Shown: piece by piece, positions 1 to 8,405 of the stretch | Position numbering within the stretch: the first letter of the stretch is position 1 | Layout: every line of letters begins with the position of its first letter | Source of the DNA: Pseudobacteriovorax sp. | GTDB taxonomy: Bacteria; Bdellovibrionota_B; Oligoflexia; Oligoflexales; Oligoflexaceae | Assembly: GCA_013215145.1 (NCBI GenBank) | Contig: JABSRP010000013.1 | Location: 1 to 64,000, forward strand | Length of the DNA: 64,000 nucleotides | Direction: 5' to 3' | Translations under genes and position numbers: made by a program | The notes under the pieces: generated by a model | Databases searched by the model: none | What the model saw: only the letters and a program-made list of their open reading frames with translations | What the model was told of the DNA's origin: nothing

Positions 1-2
1 AC

Positions 3-107
3 ATGGCTTTTTCATATCCAGACAACTCCCCAGAAATATTGACCCATATAGATTACAGCCTTAAGTTAACGGCATTGTTGGCGCTGATCCTTGCCTTTGA
101 TCTTTAA
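3..107 (+). CDS. Possible C-terminal tail of a gene entering from the left edge
   Basis: One frame is open from the window edge to a TAA at 105-107. It ends in a hydrophobic stretch rich in Leu and Ala. An ATG lies at position 3, but with no upstream sequence I cannot tell whether it is a start or an internal Met. The peptide matches no family I recognise, and it could be chance. From 108 to 189 I see no gene and no T-box-like leader before ileS. Confidence 0.25.
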   Translation: MAFSYPDNSPEILTHIDYSLKLTALLALILAFDL

Positions 108-189
108 TCTCGTGCAATTAGAGTGTAGAACGATTACTGCCAACTGTGCTTAAGTTTACTAACCATTTATAACAACGGAACCAGCGCTC

Positions 190-3100
190 ATGAAACCCAT
201 AAATTCACATGTCAACTTGCCCGAAGTGGAAGAATCCATCCTAAAAAACTGGCAAGCAGGTGAAATTTTTAAAAAATCTAATGATAAGAGGCAGGGCGCC
301 AAAGAGTTTAACTTTTACGATGGACCACCATTTGCCAACGGATTGCCTCACTACGGCCACCTACTCGCAAACACGATTAAAGATACTGTTCCAAGATATT
401 GGAATATGAGAGGTTATAACGTCGATCGTCGATTTGGCTGGGATACTCACGGTGTTCCTGTAGAATTTGAGGTCGAGAAAAATGAGAACCTCAATGGTAG
501 ACAAGATATCCTTGAAATGGGTGTCGATGTTTTTAACGAAAAGTGCAGGAAATCGGTTCTTCACTACACAAATGAATGGCAAACGACAATTACGCGATTG
601 GGCCGCTGGGTTGACTGGGATCGTCAGTACCGAACGATGGATAAGTCGTTTATGGAAAGCGTTTGGTGGGTATTTCGGTCTCTTTATGATAAAGGTTTGG
701 TCTACCAAGATTATAAAGTTGTACCCTATTCACCTCGAATTACAGCTGTACTCTCCAACTTTGAAGCCAATCAAAATTACCAGGACGTCCAGGATCCTGC
801 CATCACTGTTAAGTTCAAGTTGAAAAGCGAAGAAACTTATGTGTTGGCTTGGACGACAACCCCTTGGACGCTAATTTCAAATCTGGCACTTGGAGTGTCT
901 TCCGAGATAGAATATGTTAAAGTTCGTCATAAGGAGTCGGGTGACGTATTTATCTGTGCAAACGATCTATTGAAGCAAGTAATAAAACCAAGTAAGAAGC
1001 AGAAGCTAGAAGATCTTTGCGAAATCCTTGAAAAGGTTTCTGGAAAAGATCTTGTTGGGAAAACTTACGAGCCACTGTTTCCTTACTTCAAAGATGAAGC
1101 TCATGCCTTTCAAATCTTGGATGCTGACTTTGTCAATACTAACAATGGTACTGGAATCGTTCATTTAGCTCCAGCTTACGGTGAAGACGATTTTCATGCT
1201 TGTCGTAAAGCAGGAATAGGTATCGTTGACCCTCTAGACGAGGATGGATGTTACACGAAGCAGATCCCTGAATATACCGGGCAATTTGTAAAAGATGCCG
1301 ATAAAAACATCATAAAAGATCTAAAGCAGTCGGGCGCTCTATTCAAACAAGACACCATAGTTCACAGCTATCCGATGTGCGAAAGAACCAATGGTCCTCT
1401 GATTTATCGAGCCATACCTTCTTGGTATGTTGCTGTGGAAAAATTTAAGGATCAAATGGTTGAAAATAATAAAACGATTAACTGGGTTCCCGGACACCTC
1501 AAATCTGGTCGTATGGGGAAATGGTTGGAGAATGCTAGGGACTGGGCTATCAGCCGCAATAGGTTTTGGGGGACGCCCATCCCTATTTGGGTTTGCGACT
1601 GCGACGAAACGAAAGTGGACTGTATAGGTAGTGTATCGGAACTTGAGGAAAAAACCGGGAAAAAAATTGAAGATCTGCACAAGCATTTTATAGATGATTT
1701 GGAATATCCCTGCTCAACCTGCAACGGGACGATGAAGCGAATATCAGAAGTATTTGACTGCTGGTTCGAATCTGGCTCAATGCCCTATGCTCAAATGCAT
1801 TATCCTTTTGAAAATAAAGATCGATTCGAAACTAATTTTCCTGCTGACTTTATTGCCGAAGGATTGGATCAAACTCGCGGTTGGTTTTATACCTTGGCAG
1901 TTTTGAGTGCCGCATTGACAGGTAAACCTGCATTTAAAAATGTTATTGTAAACGGCTTGGTTCTCGCTAATGACGGTCGTAAAATGTCAAAACGCTGGAA
2001 AAACTTTACTCCGCCGGTGGATCTAATCAATGAGTATGGTGCCGACAGTGTTCGGCTGTATATGTTGAACTCCGCTATCCTTCGTGGAGAAGATCTAAAA
2101 TTTAGCAACGAAGGGGTTAAAGAGACCACTAGATCAGTTATCTTGCCTCTGTGGAACTCTTTGAGCTTTTTAACGACCTATGCTGATTTAGATAAGTGGA
2201 AGCCTCACGCAGACCTTGTCGATCAGGCCCCTAAGGCTACAACAGAAATCGATTCTTGGCTCCTATCAAAGTTTCAGTCTCTTGTGGGATCGATTCACGA
2301 AGATATGGAACGTTATGAACTGTATTCAGTTGTGCCAAAGTTGATTGCGTTTATCAATGATTTGACAAATTGGTATATTCGCCTGAGTCGAAGAAAGTTT
2401 TGGGGTGGGCAGGGCGAGATGTCGTTAGAAACAAAAAGCGCCTATGAATCTCTGTTTCACGTACTTATCAACTTTTCAAAAGTTTTTGCTCCCTTTGCGC
2501 CATTTGTTTCCGAAAAAATTTACCAAGTCTTGGTTGAAAACTTGGATGGCGTAGAAGAGTCTGTTCATTTGTGTGATATTCCTCTTGCTAACAAAGAGCT
2601 TGTGAACAACAAATTGGAACACAAAATGTCAAAAGCGATGGTTGTTGCGGAGCTCGGAAGGAGTCTTCGTGCTAAACATCAAATCAAGACTAGACAGGTG
2701 CTTCCAAGTGTTCTTGTTATTGTTAGTAACCAAGAAGATATGGAAGCTGTCTCCGATGCTGAAGAACTTATCAAAACAGAGCTAAATATCAAAGAAGTCG
2801 ATTATTCGATGGACGAGATCAAGTATGTGAATTTAAGCATTAAACCGAATCTTAGAACGCTGGGAAAGAAACTAGGTAAAAAGCTTAATACGGTTAAAGC
2901 TTCGCTTTTAGAAATGAGTCTTGATCAGACAAAAGTTGCAAAACTATTGTCAGAAGTGGAATCTGGAGGAGAAGTTGTCATCGATGGCGAAGCTCTCACG
3001 GAAACTGACTTTTTGATTGATCGGGGTCCCAAAGACTCACGTCTGATAGCGACTTCAGCGGGAATCACGCTTCTGCTAGATACTAACTTAACGCCGGAAT

Positions 3101-3375
3101 TAATAAGAGAGGGCCTTGCTCGAGAAATTGTCAATCGAGTGCAGAATATGCGGAAAGAGAATAATCTCCAAATATCCGATAAAATTCTTTTGGAACACAG
3201 TAGTTCTGATGAGTTGGCGAAAGCTATTGAAGAACATGCGCAGTACATTGAAAAAGAAACTCAAGCGATTCGGATTAAGAGTCTTTCTAAAGATCAATCT
3301 AGTCAGTTGAGTATCAGTGAAAGCTTTGCTTTTGGCGATCATGAAACGAAAATAGCTATTCAAGTTGAGTCATAG
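190..3375 (+). CDS. ileS: Isoleucyl-tRNA synthetase, eukaryote-like (IleRS2) type
   Basis: This class Ia synthetase attaches isoleucine to tRNA-Ile in the cytoplasm. The protein has 1061 residues. The HIGH-class signature is HYGH at residues 54-57, preceded by GPPFANGLP. The KMSKS-class signature is KMSKR at about 598-602, followed by WKNFTPP. The editing (CP1) insert lies between the two halves, with TTTPWTL near residue 220. The HYGH signature, the KMSKR-WKN context and the long C-terminal region with no obvious zinc-binding Cys cluster fit the eukaryote-like IleRS2 clade, known from naturally mupirocin-tolerant bacteria; the clade assignment is inference. The start was chosen because it begins at the conserved N-terminal helix, although only a weak GGAA-like sequence precedes it. 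A zinc-peptidase gene follows after 14 bases, so the two are probably co-transcribed. Confidence 0.97.
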   Translation: MKPINSHVNLPEVEESILKNWQAGEIFKKSNDKRQGAKEFNFYDGPPFANGLPHYGHLLANTIKDTVPRYWNMRGYNVDRRFGWDTHGVPVEFEVEKNENLNGRQDILEMGVDVFNEKCRKSVLHYTNEWQTTITRLGRWVDWDRQYRTMDKSFMESVWWVFRSLYDKGLVYQDYKVVPYSPRITAVLSNFEANQNYQDVQDPAITVKFKLKSEETYVLAWTTTPWTLISNLALGVSSEIEYVKVRHKESGDVFICANDLLKQVIKPSKKQKLEDLCEILEKVSGKDLVGKTYEPLFPYFKDEAHAFQILDADFVNTNNGTGIVHLAPAYGEDDFHACRKAGIGIVDPLDEDGCYTKQIPEYTGQFVKDADKNIIKDLKQSGALFKQDTIVHSYPMCERTNGPLIYRAIPSWYVAVEKFKDQMVENNKTINWVPGHLKSGRMGKWLENARDWAISRNRFWGTPIPIWVCDCDETKVDCIGSVSELEEKTGKKIEDLHKHFIDDLEYPCSTCNGTMKRISEVFDCWFESGSMPYAQMHYPFENKDRFETNFPADFIAEGLDQTRGWFYTLAVLSAALTGKPAFKNVIVNGLVLANDGRKMSKRWKNFTPPVDLINEYGADSVRLYMLNSAILRGEDLKFSNEGVKETTRSVILPLWNSLSFLTTYADLDKWKPHADLVDQAPKATTEIDSWLLSKFQSLVGSIHEDMERYELYSVVPKLIAFINDLTNWYIRLSRRKFWGGQGEMSLETKSAYESLFHVLINFSKVFAPFAPFVSEKIYQVLVENLDGVEESVHLCDIPLANKELVNNKLEHKMSKAMVVAELGRSLRAKHQIKTRQVLPSVLVIVSNQEDMEAVSDAEELIKTELNIKEVDYSMDEIKYVNLSIKPNLRTLGKKLGKKLNTVKASLLEMSLDQTKVAKLLSEVESGGEVVIDGEALTETDFLIDRGPKDSRLIATSAGITLLLDTNLTPELIREGLAREIVNRVQNMRKENNLQISDKILLEHSSSDELAKAIEEHAQYIEKETQAIRIKSLSKDQSSQLSISESFAFGDHETKIAIQVES

Positions 3376-3389
3376 TGTGAGGAACGTTT

Positions 3390-4439
3390 TTGGTTTTTTC
3401 GACTTTTCTTCGGCTATTAATTCTGACATTCGGGACTAGTTCACTAGTCTCGTGTTATTCAATTAAGCAGGCCGTTCATTTTAACGGGCTATTTAATTCT
3501 AGAGAAAAGATCTCTGAAGTCATCGTTGAACAAAGATATGAAGCCAGAATTCTTGCAAAACTCGATTCGGTGAATGAAATTCTTGAATTTGCTTTGCAAG
3601 AAGGTCTGAACGTTGGTGGCTCTTATGCCCATTACATCCATATTGACAAAAAAAATATTTCTTACACCGTACAAGCTGCAAAACCGCTGGAAATGAAGTC
3701 AAAACGTTGGTGGTTTCCGTTTGTTGGATCTGTTCCTTATCTAGGTTTCTTTGACAAGAATGAGCGTGACAAAAAAGCAGATGAACTTAAACTCCGCTAT
3801 GATATCAATAAAGGAATCGTTGGAGGGTTTTCTTCATTAGGTTGGTTTGATGATCCGATTCTGACTCCGATGTTAAGGCGATCAAAAGGGAGTCTAGCTC
3901 ACCTACTTTTTCACGAGCTGACACACAGGACTTTTTGGTCGGTAGGGTCCACAAGATTTAATGAGAATCTTGCTGAGTTTAGTGCCGACATTATGACAGA
4001 AAAATATCTATCCCAAAATAATCAAACCTTGGCTTTAGAAAAGTATCGAAACGGTAAATCAGACAAAATTAAATTTAAGACATGGCTAGGTAGTTTAAAG
4101 ACAAAACTCAGTGAACTATATAAGAGAAAAGATTTAGATCAGCAATCAAAGTTGCTGGAAAAAGAAAGAGTCATTAACGAATTTAAAGAAAATAGCCCTC
4201 AATTTTCATCGAAGCGCTATGATTTTGTTACAAAAAAGAAGTGGAATAATGCTTCGATTCTAGCATTCAGTTTATACTCTCCGAATACAGACCAGTTCAT
4301 GAATGCCTATCATTGCTCTCAAGCGAAAACTATGGGCGAATTTCTGCAAAAGCTAGAGGACGCTGAGGACGAAACTGATGATAATTTTAAGGCTTTGACA
4401 TACCTGTGCCTAGCTAATGGAAAGAAGGGTCAATCATGA
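3390..4439 (+). CDS. Putative zinc aminopeptidase lipoprotein (PF10023-like)
   Basis: The 349-residue product starts with a lipoprotein signal: a hydrophobic stretch and then LVSCYS, so Cys at about residue 22 would be lipidated. A gluzincin-type HELTH motif sits near residue 175. A second conserved element, NENLAEF, follows about 20 residues later and would supply the third zinc ligand. This arrangement matches the bacterial 'putative aminopeptidase' family PF10023, whose biochemical role is poorly known. The start is TTG, with GAGG seven bases upstream. The stop overlaps the mgtE start by four bases (ATGA), which suggests translational coupling. The substrate is unknown; processing of envelope peptides is a guess from its location. 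Confidence 0.75.
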   Translation: MVFSTFLRLLILTFGTSSLVSCYSIKQAVHFNGLFNSREKISEVIVEQRYEARILAKLDSVNEILEFALQEGLNVGGSYAHYIHIDKKNISYTVQAAKPLEMKSKRWWFPFVGSVPYLGFFDKNERDKKADELKLRYDINKGIVGGFSSLGWFDDPILTPMLRRSKGSLAHLLFHELTHRTFWSVGSTRFNENLAEFSADIMTEKYLSQNNQTLALEKYRNGKSDKIKFKTWLGSLKTKLSELYKRKDLDQQSKLLEKERVINEFKENSPQFSSKRYDFVTKKKWNNASILAFSLYSPNTDQFMNAYHCSQAKTMGEFLQKLEDAEDETDDNFKALTYLCLANGKKGQS

Positions 4440-5794
4440 ATGAAAAAACGATTGAAGAGATTCACTCACTCCTTTCGTCAGGCAACTATAAAGGTATTCG
4501 ACTGGCATTACATAGAGTCGATCCAGCAGACATTTCTGATTTTTTTGAAGATCTAAATGTTGAGAAATCCGTGGAACTGTTTCGACTGATTCCAAAAATT
4601 AGACGATCTGAAGTATTTTCTCATCTTCCATTTGAACTGCAGTATGAAATGCTTCAAATTCTGCCTGAATCGGTTGCATCTTCGCTTTTAAACGAAATGG
4701 ACCCCGTTGATCGAACTCAGTTGCTTGAAGAATTGCCGGAGGAAGTACAATCTATCATCATAGGGCAACTAAACCCAGAAGAACGGCAAATAGCTTGGCA
4801 ATTGTTGAGTTATCCCGAAGAGTCAATAGGGCGTCTGATGAGTCCGGACTTCTTGGCTTTTAGAGGCGATACTAGTGTTGGCGATGTATTAGCGGAGATT
4901 CGCTGGAAGAGCTCAAGAGTGAGCGAAAATCTACTGAATGAAATTTTTATAATAGACGACGACAAAATGCTCATGGGAAGGGTTTCGTTGGCTCGACTTG
5001 TTGTAGCAGATCCTAGTAGCATTTGTATTTCAGATATCATGGATGATGTATTAGCCCTTGTTGCTACGGATGATGAGGTTGTTGCAGTTGATCATTTCCG
5101 AAAGTATGACAAACCGTGTATCCCCGTGATCGACGAGGCCCAGAGACTGGTCGGAATCGTCGAAGCGGATGATGTTTTTGATGTTGCTGAGGAGGAGGCA
5201 ACCGAAGATATTCAGGCCTTCGGAGGTCAGGCTTCTCTAGAGGATTCCTATTTAAGGACTCCAATTTTAACTCTACTAAAAAAAAGAGGAATCTGGCTGG
5301 CAACGATTTTTCTGATGATGATGTTTACGGCCAACGTATTGAGTGCCTACGAAGACTCTTTTCGTTTCGAGTACCTTTTAATATTTTTGCCGCTTATCAT
5401 TTCGTCAGGGGGAAACTCGGGATCACAAGCGGCATCTTTGATTATCAGGGGGTTTGCCATCAAAGATATTGACCAAAAAGATTGGTTTATTGTTCTTAGA
5501 AGGGAAATCGTGATTGGTATCTTGCTAGGTTTGATACTCGGTACTCTTGGTTTCTGGCGAGTCTTTGTGATAGGAGATTTTGGTCTTGCCCCAGGGATGA
5601 TTATTTCGCTATCTCTTCTTTCTATCGTTTTGTTTGGCGCAGTAACTGGATCAATGCTTCCCTTTATATTAAAATCCATTAAACTTGATCCTGCCGTTTC
5701 AAGTTCTCCAGTCGTAGCGTCTCTTGTGGATATTTTTGGAATATTCGCACTATTCAATATTGCAATACTAATAATTGAATCCGGGATATTTTAA
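4436..5794 (+). CDS. mgtE: MgtE-type magnesium transporter
   Basis: MgtE is a homodimeric inner-membrane Mg2+ channel gated by cytoplasmic magnesium. The 452 residues show the expected order. A superhelical MgtE_N domain spans about 1-130, with repeats such as LEELPEEVQ. A CBS pair spans about 130-255 and includes an acidic linker. Five hydrophobic segments follow from about 285 to the end. The pore signature GGNSGSQ is at about 325, and SLVDIFG in the last segments carries the Asp expected near the ion path. The gene overlaps the preceding peptidase by four bases, and its stop overlaps the next start (TAATG), so all three genes are probably read from one message. Confidence 0.95.
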   Translation: MNEKTIEEIHSLLSSGNYKGIRLALHRVDPADISDFFEDLNVEKSVELFRLIPKIRRSEVFSHLPFELQYEMLQILPESVASSLLNEMDPVDRTQLLEELPEEVQSIIIGQLNPEERQIAWQLLSYPEESIGRLMSPDFLAFRGDTSVGDVLAEIRWKSSRVSENLLNEIFIIDDDKMLMGRVSLARLVVADPSSICISDIMDDVLALVATDDEVVAVDHFRKYDKPCIPVIDEAQRLVGIVEADDVFDVAEEEATEDIQAFGGQASLEDSYLRTPILTLLKKRGIWLATIFLMMMFTANVLSAYEDSFRFEYLLIFLPLIISSGGNSGSQAASLIIRGFAIKDIDQKDWFIVLRREIVIGILLGLILGTLGFWRVFVIGDFGLAPGMIISLSLLSIVLFGAVTGSMLPFILKSIKLDPAVSSSPVVASLVDIFGIFALFNIAILIIESGIF

Positions 5795-6468
5795 TGTGGA
5801 TTGATGATCAAATTATAGAACACTGCTCAAAACGCTTTCATTCCGAGACGTTTGTCCCGAAGAATTCTCTGGTAGTGTTGGGTAGAAGTAATAAACTAGA
5901 ATTTGAAGTGAACGTTGAGAACTGCGAAAAAGACTCTATCGCTATAGAAAAACGTTATGGCGGTGGAGGTACTGTTCTCCTTCATTCGGGATGTATAGTG
6001 ATTTCTGTTGGCGCATGGATGATAAATCCTTTCGCCAATGACCTTTATTTCTCAAAAATTAATGAAGGTATTATTGCAACTATCAATACAATTTATCCCG
6101 ACGTAGAGATTTGTCAGAGAGGGTTTTCGGATTTAGTTATAGGGGATAAAAAGATTGCAGGAACCTCCCTTTTCAGGAGTAAAAACTATTTGCTCTATCA
6201 GGCTAGCTTACTATTTGAAACCAAGATTAAAGACATTGAGCGGTACCTGTCGCACCCATCCAAAGAACCTGACTATCGCGAGGGGCGCGGTCATAGCCAA
6301 TTTTTGATTGGTCTCGAAAGCGTCAATCCAAAGATTTCCATGGTAGAGTTTTTTAAAATCTTCAAGAACAGAGCCCCTGGTTTGATTGAAACAAACCTCA
6401 GCGAACACTTAGGATCGCCAAACGAGGAGCACTTTGTGCATTTGAGAAAACGCGCGGGATTAGTTTAA
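5794..6468 (+). CDS. Lipoate-protein ligase A family protein (BPL/LplA/LipB fold)
   Basis: The 224-residue protein has the motifs of the cofactor-ligase fold: RYGGGGTVLLHSG (the RRxSGGGxVxHD-type loop, residues about 50-62), SDLVIGDKKIAGTS (about 111-124, with the conserved Lys before IAGTS) and LLYQASLLF. Members attach or transfer lipoyl or octanoyl groups to the lysine of lipoyl domains. The loop reads YGGGGT rather than R-SGGG, so ligase or transferase specificity cannot be assigned. It lacks the C-terminal accessory domain of long LplA proteins. The start overlaps the mgtE stop. The 3' end overlaps the opposing ArsC-like gene by nine bases. Confidence 0.75.
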   Translation: MWIDDQIIEHCSKRFHSETFVPKNSLVVLGRSNKLEFEVNVENCEKDSIAIEKRYGGGGTVLLHSGCIVISVGAWMINPFANDLYFSKINEGIIATINTIYPDVEICQRGFSDLVIGDKKIAGTSLFRSKNYLLYQASLLFETKIKDIERYLSHPSKEPDYREGRGHSQFLIGLESVNPKISMVEFFKIFKNRAPGLIETNLSEHLGSPNEEHFVHLRKRAGLV

Positions 6469-6807
6469 AGACTGCCATTGGTCGACCTTAAATCCAACCA
6501 ACCCAACGTTATCACCCAGTATAAACGGCCTCTTTACAAGCATGCCATTTGAAGTTAAGAGCTGAAAGGCCTCTTCTTTAGAAATAGTGCCTACCTTTTC
6601 TTTTAGGTTGAGGTCTCGATAGATTTTGCCGTTTGTATTGAATAGCTTTTTAAGATCACCATCTTGCAATGAAAGCATTTTTGTGAGTTCTGCTTTGCTG
6701 GGCGGCTTGGTAGCGATATCAATTTTTTTGAAGTCAATACCATTCTCTAAAAGAAATTTTTCAGCTTTTTTACAGGTTGAACACTTATCATAGCTATAGA
6801 ATTTCAT
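6460..6807 (-). CDS. ArsC/Spx/MgsR-family thioredoxin-fold protein
   Basis: The 115-residue protein has an N-terminal CSTCKKA (CxxC at residues 9-12), as in the Spx/MgsR/YffB branch of the arsenate-reductase family. RYDL-like elements (IYRDLNLKEK) and a late KRPFILGDN segment follow, the latter equivalent to the KRP motif of ArsC. Glutaredoxin-linked arsenate reductases have a single active-site Cys, so a CxxC argues for a redox or regulatory protein and not a confident arsenate reductase. No ars genes are nearby. The start overlaps the stop of the upstream membrane-protein gene (TAATG), so the two are translationally linked. Confidence 0.75.
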   Translation of the reverse strand: MKFYSYDKCSTCKKAEKFLLENGIDFKKIDIATKPPSKAELTKMLSLQDGDLKKLFNTNGKIYRDLNLKEKVGTISKEEAFQLLTSNGMLVKRPFILGDNVGLVGFKVDQWQSLN

Positions 6808-7712
6808 TAGGCCTGTACCTCGATGTTTGGTTTACTTTTGATTGATTTAACAAGGTGATAGTAGCTTGTCATAAACACGATACTTATCGAAAATATTAAA
6901 GACGTGATAAGGGTGGTAGTGATTTCTATCCCGTGGAAATAAACAGTATTTGGCCAAATGTTGCCGTCATAGAAAAAACTTCTAGATGTCCCTAAAATTT
7001 TGTCAGGCGCATAAAGATAATAGCTTCCAGTAGTAACGAGCTCGATTAAGGCGGCACCGATGAGTTGATAAGTGAAAATCTGGAAGAAAGCACTAAATCG
7101 ACCTACAGGAGCATAGTTGCAGTATTCTATTCTTAAGCTCTTTTTCAAAGATGCGATGGTGCTATGGCCTTGAGATAAATAGATGGGAACGGCATATGCC
7201 AAAGTTAAATAAGCTATAACTACTAATTGTAAGATGCCAAAGATCCCAGGGATGACCGCCCCAAATAGCAAAACTCCTGCACTGCCTATCAGTAGTAAGA
7301 TCAAGGCAAGAATGACTTTTGGTAGAGTTTTGACGACTGCCTTAATATCGTTAGCAATCAATGGTGAAGTAGCGGATTCGCAAACTCCACTCGTCCGTCT
7401 GATCAGAAATAATATGGTGGCTAAACAGATAAGATAGGGTATAACACCTGAGCCAATATAGCTGTTTGTAAATTCCCGGAGTTCACTTAGATAATTTTCT
7501 ATAGATATTGGAGAGTTAGAGGAAATCCAAGACTCGAAAATAGCTACCTGGGTTGATGCAAATTGTTTTCGATAATTGTTCAACAATATCAAGGGCAACG
7601 CTAAACCAAGAGTACTTACTACCAGTACTAGGGGGAACTGAGCCTTGAGGCATCGGTACCCATGTCTCCATGGCTGATATGAACTTAGTAATTGCTTTCG
7701 ATCAGACGACAT
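6807..7712 (-). CDS. Multi-pass inner-membrane protein of unknown function
   Basis: I do not recognise this 301-residue protein. It has about five or six hydrophobic segments: near residues 25-45, 90-107, a long pair at about 130-180, about 215-230, and a last one at about 262-285. A polar loop lies at 45-85 and the C-terminus is short and basic. The layout resembles small 'DUF' integral-membrane proteins with a glycerophosphoryl-like domain, but I see no motif that would decide it. It is followed without a gap by the ArsC/Spx-like gene and diverges from queE, 26 bases away, so the two promoters must lie in or next to coding sequence. Confidence 0.6.
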   Translation of the reverse strand: MSSDRKQLLSSYQPWRHGYRCLKAQFPLVLVVSTLGLALPLILLNNYRKQFASTQVAIFESWISSNSPISIENYLSELREFTNSYIGSGVIPYLICLATILFLIRRTSGVCESATSPLIANDIKAVVKTLPKVILALILLLIGSAGVLLFGAVIPGIFGILQLVVIAYLTLAYAVPIYLSQGHSTIASLKKSLRIEYCNYAPVGRFSAFFQIFTYQLIGAALIELVTTGSYYLYAPDKILGTSRSFFYDGNIWPNTVYFHGIEITTTLITSLIFSISIVFMTSYYHLVKSIKSKPNIEVQA

Positions 7713-7738
7713 TTAATGTCCCTTATTGAGGATATCTT

Positions 7739-8401
7739 ATGGATAAAAGCCTAGATAACCGAGAATTAGTGATAACTGAAATTTACCCTAGTATTCAAGG
7801 AGAGTCTTCATTTGCTGGAAGGCCTTGCTCTTTTATACGCCTGACTGGCTGCCCGCTGCGCTGCCGATGGTGTGACACCGCATATGGATTTGCAGGGGGG
7901 ACCAAATATTCAGTCGAGTCGGTAGTGCAAGAAATCAAATCACTGGGAATCAATCTCGTTGAGATTACCGGCGGTGAGCCCTTGGCCCAAGAAAATTGCC
8001 TTTTGCTTATGCAGGCGTTGATTGATGAAGAGTTCGAAGTTATTTGTGAAACAAGTGGCTCTGAGTGTATTGAAACGGTTCCCGAAGGTGTGACCTTGAT
8101 CATGGATTTAAAGTGCCCAGGTAGTGGTATGGTGGAGAAAAATCTTTGGAAAAACATCGAATATTTGAAACCAAAGGACGAAATTAAGTTTGTGATTGCG
8201 GATCGGGCAGACTTTGATTGGACTGTTGATATTTGTCACGAGTATCAGCTATTAGCGAGACATCAGGTGCTCGTTTCCGTTGCGTTCGGTCAGCTGAATC
8301 CGGCCACGCTAGTGGAGTGGATTTTGGAGTCTGAATTACCTCTCCGATTGAATCTACAACAGCATAAATACATCTGGAGCCCGAGAAAAAAAGGAGTCTG
8401 A
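7739..8401 (+). CDS. queE: 7-carboxy-7-deazaguanine synthase (radical SAM)
   Basis: QueE converts 6-carboxy-tetrahydropterin to 7-carboxy-7-deazaguanine in the queuosine/preQ1 pathway. The 220-residue protein carries the radical-SAM cluster motif CPLRCRWCDTAY (residues about 39-50), then GGEPLAQ (SAM-binding GGEP) and ETSGS. It starts with EIYPSIQGES, the typical QueE N-terminus in which the QGE contacts substrate. The start has only a GAGG-like sequence ahead of it (TTGAGGATATCTT). No queC, queD, queF or tgt is present here, but queA, a later step of the same tRNA modification, lies at about 42.5-43.5 kb on the other strand. The following aminotransferase begins four bases after the stop. 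Confidence 0.93.
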   Translation: MDKSLDNRELVITEIYPSIQGESSFAGRPCSFIRLTGCPLRCRWCDTAYGFAGGTKYSVESVVQEIKSLGINLVEITGGEPLAQENCLLLMQALIDEEFEVICETSGSECIETVPEGVTLIMDLKCPGSGMVEKNLWKNIEYLKPKDEIKFVIADRADFDWTVDICHEYQLLARHQVLVSVAFGQLNPATLVEWILESELPLRLNLQQHKYIWSPRKKGV

Positions 8402-8405
8402 TTCA

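Noticed and set aside
108..189. T-box or other riboswitch ahead of ileS
   Set aside because: No specifier loop or conserved T-box sequence can be recognised, and the stretch is short.
467..823. Open frames inside or antisense to ileS, valS and other long genes
   Set aside because: They lie in other frames of genes with clear families, have poor protein-like composition and lack ribosome-binding sites.
6460..6807. Arsenate reductase arsC
   Set aside because: A CxxC at the active site and absence of other ars genes make Spx/MgsR-type just as likely; no specific name given.
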